From: Acidimicrobiaceae bacterium
GTDB lineage: Bacteria > Actinomycetota > Acidimicrobiia > Acidimicrobiales > Bog-793
Assembly (NCBI GenBank): GCA_025463965.1
Contig: JAODBN010000136.1
Span: 1-6,714, forward strand
Length of the DNA: 6,714 nucleotides
Direction of reading: 5' to 3'
Of the stretch, positions 1 through 4,006 are shown in pieces (within the stretch, counting starts at the first letter, position 1; each line of letters starts with the position of its first letter). The notes under the pieces were generated by a model. That model saw only the letters and a program-made list of their open reading frames with translations, was not told the origin of the DNA and ran no database searches. Made by a program: the position numbers and the translations under genes.

Positions 1-1156
1 GTCGAGCCATCTCCGCGATGACGACGCTCGCCTGCTCACGAGCGAGCGGCGCGCCGAGGCAGAAGTGCGCTCCCCAGCCGAAGGCGAGGTGCCGGTTGGG
101 AGAGCGCGTCACGTCGAAGGTCCCGGCTCGCTCGAACTTCGCCGGGTCGCGGTTGGCCGCGGCGAGATGCAACAGCACCGTCTCCCCAGAGCGGATCTTC
201 ATCTCCCGGAGGGTGAGATCGTCGGCAGCCAGGCGGGACATCGTCGGGATCGGGCTCTCGTAGCGAAGCACCTCCTCGACCGCAGACGCAACGAGCGCCG
301 GAGACGTCGCCACCTTGGCCGCCTGGTCAGGATGGGTCATCAGCAGGTACAGGCCGCTCGCCAAGAGGTCCCGCGCCGTTCCGTGACCCGCCGCCAGAAA
401 GAAGACCGACAGCCCGATGAGCTCGTCGTCGGAGATCACCCCGTCCTGCGAGGAGCTCACCAGTCTGGTGAGCAGGTCGTCGGCCGGCGCCCTCTGCTTC
501 TCCCTGATCAGCTGGCGGAACATGTCTTCGAGCGCGAACCAGCTCTCGTTCGCCCGGTCCACGGATTGCTGCGCCTCAAGATCCCATGACGGGTTCATCC
601 GCCCGGCGAAGGGCCCGACGTCACAGGTGAGAGTGTGGAAGCGGTCCATGCTGGTCTCGGGCATTCCGAGGGCTTCGCCGATGAGGGCCAGTGGGAGCCG
701 CAGCGCCAAGCGGTCGAGCAGGTCGACGTGCTCCTCGCGCTCGATCTCGGAGATCGTCTCGTGGACGAATGAGGTGATCCACGGTCGAAAGGCGCGCGCG
801 AGCGTCGGATTGAGCATGGCGCGCGAGAGCTCGCGCAGGCGCGAGTGCTTCGGGGGGTCGGTGAAGCCGAGCCAGTTGGAGATGTGGTTGATCAGCGACT
901 GGTACCCGGGGCGAAGGTCGTCGGGGATACCGCGCTCGTTGATCCCCGCCCGATCGCTGCGTAGCCGCTCATCGCGCAGCGCGGTCGTGACGTCGTCGTA
1001 GCTCGTGACCACCCAGGCGTCAAGGAGCGGGCTCCAGTGCACCGGCGCTACGGAACGCAGCCGGTCGAGCAGGTCGTAGGGATCGGCGAGCTCTGCCTGG
1101 CAGAATGCCTCGTAGTCGGGCTCGTCCATCAGGCTTTGGAGCGCGCCGTCGCTCAT
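1..1156 (-). CDS. Cytochrome P450, partial (C-terminus beyond window)
   Basis: This is a soluble bacterial class I P450, a heme monooxygenase that takes electrons from separate ferredoxin and ferredoxin reductase partners; neither is in the window. 385 residues are visible of the usual 400 or so, so roughly 20-30 are missing. In order: C-helix DPPKHSRLREL (100-110) with H104 and R108; I-helix FFLAAGHGTARDLL (252-265); K-helix ExxR as E295-R298; heme loop FGWGAHFCLG (359-368) with ligand Cys366 at positions 59-61. The I-helix is odd: the usual acidic residue before the conserved Thr260 is Gly259. The ATG at 1156 begins MSDGALQSLMDEPDYEAF; an AGGA lies ten bases upstream, a weak ribosome site, and Met10 is an alternative start. 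There is no signal peptide or membrane segment, as expected. The substrate cannot be inferred. The gene follows the GH31 gene after a 204-base gap, so co-transcription is possible but not evident. Confidence 0.95.
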   Translation of the reverse strand, partial: MSDGALQSLMDEPDYEAFCQAELADPYDLLDRLRSVAPVHWSPLLDAWVVTSYDDVTTALRDERLRSDRAGINERGIPDDLRPGYQSLINHISNWLGFTDPPKHSRLRELSRAMLNPTLARAFRPWITSFVHETISEIEREEHVDLLDRLALRLPLALIGEALGMPETSMDRFHTLTCDVGPFAGRMNPSWDLEAQQSVDRANESWFALEDMFRQLIREKQRAPADDLLTRLVSSSQDGVISDDELIGLSVFFLAAGHGTARDLLASGLYLLMTHPDQAAKVATSPALVASAVEEVLRYESPIPTMSRLAADDLTLREMKIRSGETVLLHLAAANRDPAKFERAGTFDVTRSPNRHLAFGWGAHFCLGAPLAREQASVVIAEMAR

Positions 1157-1165
1157 CGCCCGCCG

Positions 1166-1171
1166 ATCCTA
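1166..1171 (-). promoter_or_regulatory. Possible -10 box of the P450 gene
   Basis: On the minus strand TAGGAT fits TANNNT and ends nine bases before the P450 ATG. If used, transcription would start almost at the start codon, giving a leaderless or nearly leaderless mRNA, which is common in actinobacteria. No good -35 box sits 16-18 bases upstream. The same bases supply the AGGA that could act as a ribosome site instead, so this is a weak call. Confidence 0.2.
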
Positions 1172-1235
1172 ACCATCCATTGACAGGTGGGTTCTGTGGC
1201 GATCACCGGCCCGTGCCAAATGGGTCGGATCGTTG

Positions 1236-1260
1236 CTCAAGTCACCTGAGTCTCGGAGAC
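1236..1260. promoter_or_regulatory. Two adjacent palindromes upstream of P450 (candidate operator)
   Basis: Positions 1236-1250 read CTCAAGTCACCTGAG, an imperfect palindrome with CTCA/TGAG ends and GT/AC inner pairs. It is followed directly by a perfect one, GTCTC-G-GAGAC (1250-1260). They lie 80-104 bases upstream of the P450 start codon. Such sites often bind dimeric repressors, but short palindromes also arise by chance in GC-rich DNA. No regulator gene is present to support the idea. Confidence 0.25.
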
Positions 1261-1320
1261 GAGAAGGGACCGCTGGACGACCAGCGCGGCACGCCACCTA
1301 CATGTCGTTGGGCCCCCTAC

Positions 1321-1344
1321 CGCTGTGTCGGCGCACATACAGCG
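1321..1344 (-). terminator. Weak hairpin after the GH31 gene
   Basis: Sixteen bases after the GH31 stop codon, the transcript can pair CGCTGT (1344-1339 on the minus strand) with ACAGCG (1326-1321) around a 12-base loop. No U-tract follows; the next transcript bases are GTAGGGGGCCC. It could be a weak terminator or a 3'-end stabilising stem, but it lacks the features of a standard intrinsic terminator. The rest of the 1157-1360 gap holds no credible gene. Confidence 0.25.
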
Positions 1345-1360
1345 CTGATGACCCCTGACG

Positions 1361-3637
1361 TCACCGGACCTCGGCCATCGGCGCCGTTGTGCCCGAGGTC
1401 TGCCTCGGCGTGAAACAGCCGAGGAGGCGCTGCGCGGCGCTCGATCGGACGAGGACGGGGATCTGGTCCAGCGGCGCCTCGCGCGTGATCACCGTCGCGC
1501 CGCGGATCTCCTCGCCGGTCCATGGGTCGACCCACGTGCCCTGGGGGACGTAGAGGCGCCGGGTCGTGGCGCCCGGCTCGGTCACCGGGGCGACGAGGAG
1601 GTCCGGCCCGAGGAGGTACTCGTCGGGGAACTCCCACACGCGCTCGTCCCCGGGAGTGGCGAAGAACAGCGGTTGCATCAGGGGGCCACGCGCCTTCACG
1701 GCGGCCGCCCCGGCTTCGGCGAGGTAAGGCACGAGGCGCTCGCGCAGCCGGGCGAAGTGGCCGAAGATCTTGACGACACGGGCATCGCCCGTCTGCTCGC
1801 CCACATTCCACGGCGTGCGGTCGCGGCTCGGGGTCCGGTGGTGGTTGTACTCGGAGTGGTACTGCATGATCGGCGAGAAGCAGGCGGCGGCGGCCGAGCG
1901 CAGGTACAGCTCGGGGTCGGGGACAGGTCCGGAGAAACCCCCGAGGTCCCAGCCCCAAAAGACGATGCCGCAGGCGGCCGCGGACAGCCCGGCGCAGATC
2001 GAGGCGCGGAACGCTTCCCACGTCGAGTCCTCGTCGCCGGCCCAGTGGCAGGGCACGGCCGCCGAACCGGTGAAGCCGGCCCGGCTGAAGGTGACCGGCG
2101 GGATGCCGGACTCGGCCATCAGCTGGTGGTAGGCGGCGTGGTAGCGCACCGGGAAGCGGTTGTTGGTCTCACCACCCGTCGTGCCGTCCGCGTAGCGCAG
2201 ATCGGCGCCCCAGGCGTGCTCGCCACCGTCGGTCTTGAAGCCGTCGATCGCCATCTCATCGAGCAGGTAGCGGCGCTTCTCGATCCACCAGCGCGTGGCG
2301 TCAGGATTCGTGAAGTCCGGCATCAGCGCGCCGGGGAACCACCAGCCGCGGTTGCGGTAGGGAAGGCCGTCGTCTCGCCGGACGCAGTACCCCTGCTCGA
2401 CCATCACCTCGCGGTCCATCCCCGCCTGGCCACGGCGCGAGGCGACCAGGGGGATCTGCCACAAGAGCACCTTGACCCCGCGGCGATGGAGGTCGTCGAC
2501 CATCGCCTTCGGGTCCGGCCACGGCCCGTCGGAAGGGAAGGTGAAGTCCGCCAGGCGGTGCGGCGAGCCATCCGGGTGCGGGGCGTAGCGCGCGCCGTTC
2601 CAGGCGACGAAGGTCTCCTCGTCGCTCCAGGCCTCGATGACGAGGGCACCGACGGGAACGTCCTCAGCCTCGTGACGTGCCACCTCTCGCTCCACGTCGG
2701 CTTGCGTGTTCCACTCGTTTCCGCTCATCCAAAGCCGGTAGATCCACTCCGGCGGCGGGGCGTCGACGGTCCCGGTGGCATCGAGGAAGCTGGCGAGGGC
2801 CTCGGCGGGGCTCCCTCCCCACAGCCGGAGGGGGAGCGACGCCTCGGGGAGGCCAGGCTCGAGGTCCACGGTGGCGAGGAGCACGTCCGCGTCGGTGACA
2901 CCGACGTCGAAGCGAACCCGATGGCCCGTGTCGAGATGGAAGGAGAAGCCGTCGGGGCCGAGCACGTGGGCGAAGGGCATCGGCAGGTACGAGCGACCCC
3001 CCTGCCCCTTGTACTGGTCGAAGACTGCGATGTCGACCTTGTGGCCCCGCTGGTCGAGGCCGTCGTAGCGCTCGCCGAATCCGACGACTCGCTCTCCGGC
3101 CTCCAGCCGGAGGCCGAAACGAAGGCCGTAGATGATTTCGCCGTCGGTGAGGACCTCCGTGCGGTCCCCGACGACACGACTGGCCAGCTGGGGCTGCGTG
3201 GCCTCGATGCGCAGCACGTCGGGAGCGGGCTCCCACGCGACGGCGCATACCGAGAACCAGCGCGTGCGCTGCTCGCCGCCGACGAAACGGTAGCGAAGCC
3301 GCTCACCTTTGCCGGGTGCGGCCACCTTGGCGCGCCAGCTCGTGCGGCCGTGCTGGGTGCCCATTCTCGACACGGCGTCGGCGAGGTGTCCCCCGTCCGC
3401 CCGCGCGGCGATCAGTCCGTACTCGCCATCCACTTCAGGCACGGCTTCCCCGGCGTCGCGCGCAGCCACTCGGGACCGACGACCGCCGACGTCGAGCTCC
3501 ACGTCGACGGCCTGCAGGTCCCGCCCGCTGGTGGCACGCAGCTCCAGGGCGCTGCCAGCAAGCGGGCGGACCGGCATGCGCTGGTCAGGCTCGGTTAGGT
3601 AGGCGTGGCCTCGTCCGATGGGGCGATGGCGGATCAA
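1361..3637 (-). CDS. Glycoside hydrolase family 31, alpha-glucosidase-like
   Basis: This 758-residue enzyme is of the retaining GH31 family, which hydrolyses alpha-glucosides, alpha-xylosides and some other alpha-glycosides. Residues 22-135 form a beta-rich region ending in WRAKVAAPGKGERLRYRF and TRWF, similar in pattern to CBM34-type N-domains. Residues 140-290 are the GH31 N-terminal beta-sandwich, with GFGERYDGLDQRG (186-198). The catalytic barrel starts near 297. The likely nucleophile is Asp470 in DGFKTDGGE (465-473); the likely acid/base is Asp535 in HWAGDEDSTW (531-540); Arg519, His594 and WGWDLGGF (561-568) are typical active-site surroundings. Residues from about 650 form the C-terminal beta domains. 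The TTG start is supported by GGAGG six bases upstream. No signal peptide is seen, so it should be cytoplasmic. It is divergent from the secreted GH15 gene, which suggests use of imported alpha-gluco-oligosaccharides. The exact substrate is not established: TDGGE is not the TDFGE form of YicI-type alpha-xylosidases. Confidence 0.93.
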   Translation of the reverse strand: MIRHRPIGRGHAYLTEPDQRMPVRPLAGSALELRATSGRDLQAVDVELDVGGRRSRVAARDAGEAVPEVDGEYGLIAARADGGHLADAVSRMGTQHGRTSWRAKVAAPGKGERLRYRFVGGEQRTRWFSVCAVAWEPAPDVLRIEATQPQLASRVVGDRTEVLTDGEIIYGLRFGLRLEAGERVVGFGERYDGLDQRGHKVDIAVFDQYKGQGGRSYLPMPFAHVLGPDGFSFHLDTGHRVRFDVGVTDADVLLATVDLEPGLPEASLPLRLWGGSPAEALASFLDATGTVDAPPPEWIYRLWMSGNEWNTQADVEREVARHEAEDVPVGALVIEAWSDEETFVAWNGARYAPHPDGSPHRLADFTFPSDGPWPDPKAMVDDLHRRGVKVLLWQIPLVASRRGQAGMDREVMVEQGYCVRRDDGLPYRNRGWWFPGALMPDFTNPDATRWWIEKRRYLLDEMAIDGFKTDGGEHAWGADLRYADGTTGGETNNRFPVRYHAAYHQLMAESGIPPVTFSRAGFTGSAAVPCHWAGDEDSTWEAFRASICAGLSAAACGIVFWGWDLGGFSGPVPDPELYLRSAAAACFSPIMQYHSEYNHHRTPSRDRTPWNVGEQTGDARVVKIFGHFARLRERLVPYLAEAGAAAVKARGPLMQPLFFATPGDERVWEFPDEYLLGPDLLVAPVTEPGATTRRLYVPQGTWVDPWTGEEIRGATVITREAPLDQIPVLVRSSAAQRLLGCFTPRQTSGTTAPMAEVR

Positions 3638-3643
3638 CGTGGA

Positions 3644-3648
3644 CCTCC
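3644..3648 (-). promoter_or_regulatory. Ribosome binding site deciding the GH31 TTG start
   Basis: On the minus strand GGAGG lies exactly six bases before TTG (3637-3635), an ideal spacing. This favours the TTG over the in-frame ATG at residue 21, which has no comparable site at the right distance. Confidence 0.8.
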
Positions 3649-3734
3649 GGAAGCGGGGAGAGGGCGGCGCAGACGGGCCCGAGCGCCGTCGGACCCGGCA
3701 CGAATGGCCATCCCAGCGACCCCAACCCTGTCAC

Positions 3735-3752
3735 GGCCCCCCAGTGGGCCGC
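3735..3752 (-). other. Hairpin in the predicted GH31 leader
   Basis: CGGCCC (3735-3740) and GGGCCG (3747-3752) are perfect inverted repeats around a six-base loop. They sit in the roughly 130-base untranslated leader expected from the GH31 promoter, about 15 bases after its predicted transcription start. The stem is all G/C and would be stable in RNA. No U-tract, leader peptide or known riboswitch pattern is visible, so a control role is only a possibility. Confidence 0.35.
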
Positions 3753-3773
3753 AGTAACTTCTGTGATCGAACA

Positions 3774-3802
3774 AAGTAAGTCGAAGGCGTTCTCGTGTCA
3801 AG
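3774..3802 (-). promoter_or_regulatory. Sigma-70-type promoter of the GH31 gene
   Basis: On the minus strand a perfect -35 box TTGACA (3802-3797) is followed by a 17-base spacer and TACTTT (3779-3774), which fits the actinobacterial TANNNT -10 pattern. Transcription should begin near 3767, giving a leader of about 130 bases. A TGTTCGA element (3774-3768 on the minus strand) overlaps the last base of the -10 box and covers the expected start, a position suited to repression. Confidence 0.65.
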
Positions 3803-3872
3803 GAGTCATCGCGAGGATTACAGGGCCATGGCGCGCCTTGAGAGTCCGAGCGGGCCGAGTACGGCAGCGAAC

Positions 3873-3919
3873 TGTTCGAGATGACGTGAAAGTGCACCTT
3901 GACCGGTGTGTTCGAGATG
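3873..3919 (+). repeat. Direct repeat TGTTCGAGATG in the divergent control region
   Basis: The 11-base sequence TGTTCGAGATG occurs at 3873-3883 and at 3909-3919, 36 bases apart from start to start. The second copy lies between the -35 and -10 boxes of the GH15 promoter, and the first lies just upstream of the -35 box. The core TGTTCGA recurs on the minus strand at the GH31 transcription start (3774-3768). Repeated sites across two divergent promoters are typical of a shared regulator, but none is encoded here. Confidence 0.45.
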
Positions 3920-3952
3920 TGTACAACTGGATGCCAGCAGCTTTGTGCACCT
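3892..3952 (+). repeat. Direct repeat GTGCACCT around the GH15 promoter
   Basis: GTGCACCT occurs at 3892-3899 and again at 3945-3952, just before the -35 box and downstream of the -10 box of the GH15 promoter. Each contains the palindrome GTGCAC. Two copies of an eight-base word within 61 bases may be an operator pair or chance. Confidence 0.25.
3899..3927 (+). promoter_or_regulatory. Sigma-70-type promoter of the GH15 gene
   Basis: The -35 box TTGACC (3899-3904) matches five of six consensus bases. A 17-base spacer leads to TACAAC (3922-3927), which matches four of six at -10. The predicted transcription start near 3934 gives a leader of about 73 bases. The spacer carries a copy of TGTTCGAGATG. 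GACCGGT in the -35 region (3901-3907) is repeated at 3965-3971 as part of the palindrome GACCGGTC, in the leader. Confidence 0.6.
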
Positions 3953-3964
3953 GGTGAAGGAACC

Positions 3965-3972
3965 GACCGGTC
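3965..3972. promoter_or_regulatory. Palindrome GACCGGTC in the GH15 leader
   Basis: This perfect eight-base palindrome lies about 30 bases after the predicted GH15 transcription start. Seven of its bases repeat those at 3901-3907, overlapping the -35 box. It is a possible downstream operator half of a pair; an eight-base palindrome could easily be chance. Confidence 0.2.
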
Positions 3973-3993
3973 AGGAGTCGGTCTCGCCATTCC

Positions 3994-4000
3994 GAGGGGG
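3994..4000 (+). promoter_or_regulatory. Ribosome binding site of the GH15 gene
   Basis: GAGGGGG lies six bases before the ATG at 4007 and fixes this start. It is consistent with a basic signal-peptide N-terminus beginning at this codon. Confidence 0.75.
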
Positions 4001-4006
4001 TCCGCG

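Noticed and set aside
65..1001. Plus-strand open frames over the P450 gene
   Set aside because: The minus strand reads as a continuous P450 with heme loop, ExxR and I-helix, so these frames are shadows.
1356..1363. Palindrome TGACGTCA at the GH31 stop codon
   Set aside because: It overlaps the end of the coding sequence, far from either promoter, and is most likely chance.
1673..3598. Open frame of 641 residues on the plus strand, opposite the GH31 gene
   Set aside because: It is the antisense shadow of a GC-rich gene. Its protein is rich in Arg, Gly, Ala, Val and His with no recognisable motif, while the minus strand encodes an intact GH31 enzyme.
3634..3990. Open frame of 118 residues on the minus strand ending in TGA that overlaps the GH31 TTG start (TTGA)
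   Set aside because: The overlap looks like translational coupling, but the frame runs through both divergent promoters, has no recognisable domain and would need a start upstream of the clear GH31 promoter. It could be revisited if a conserved homologue were found.
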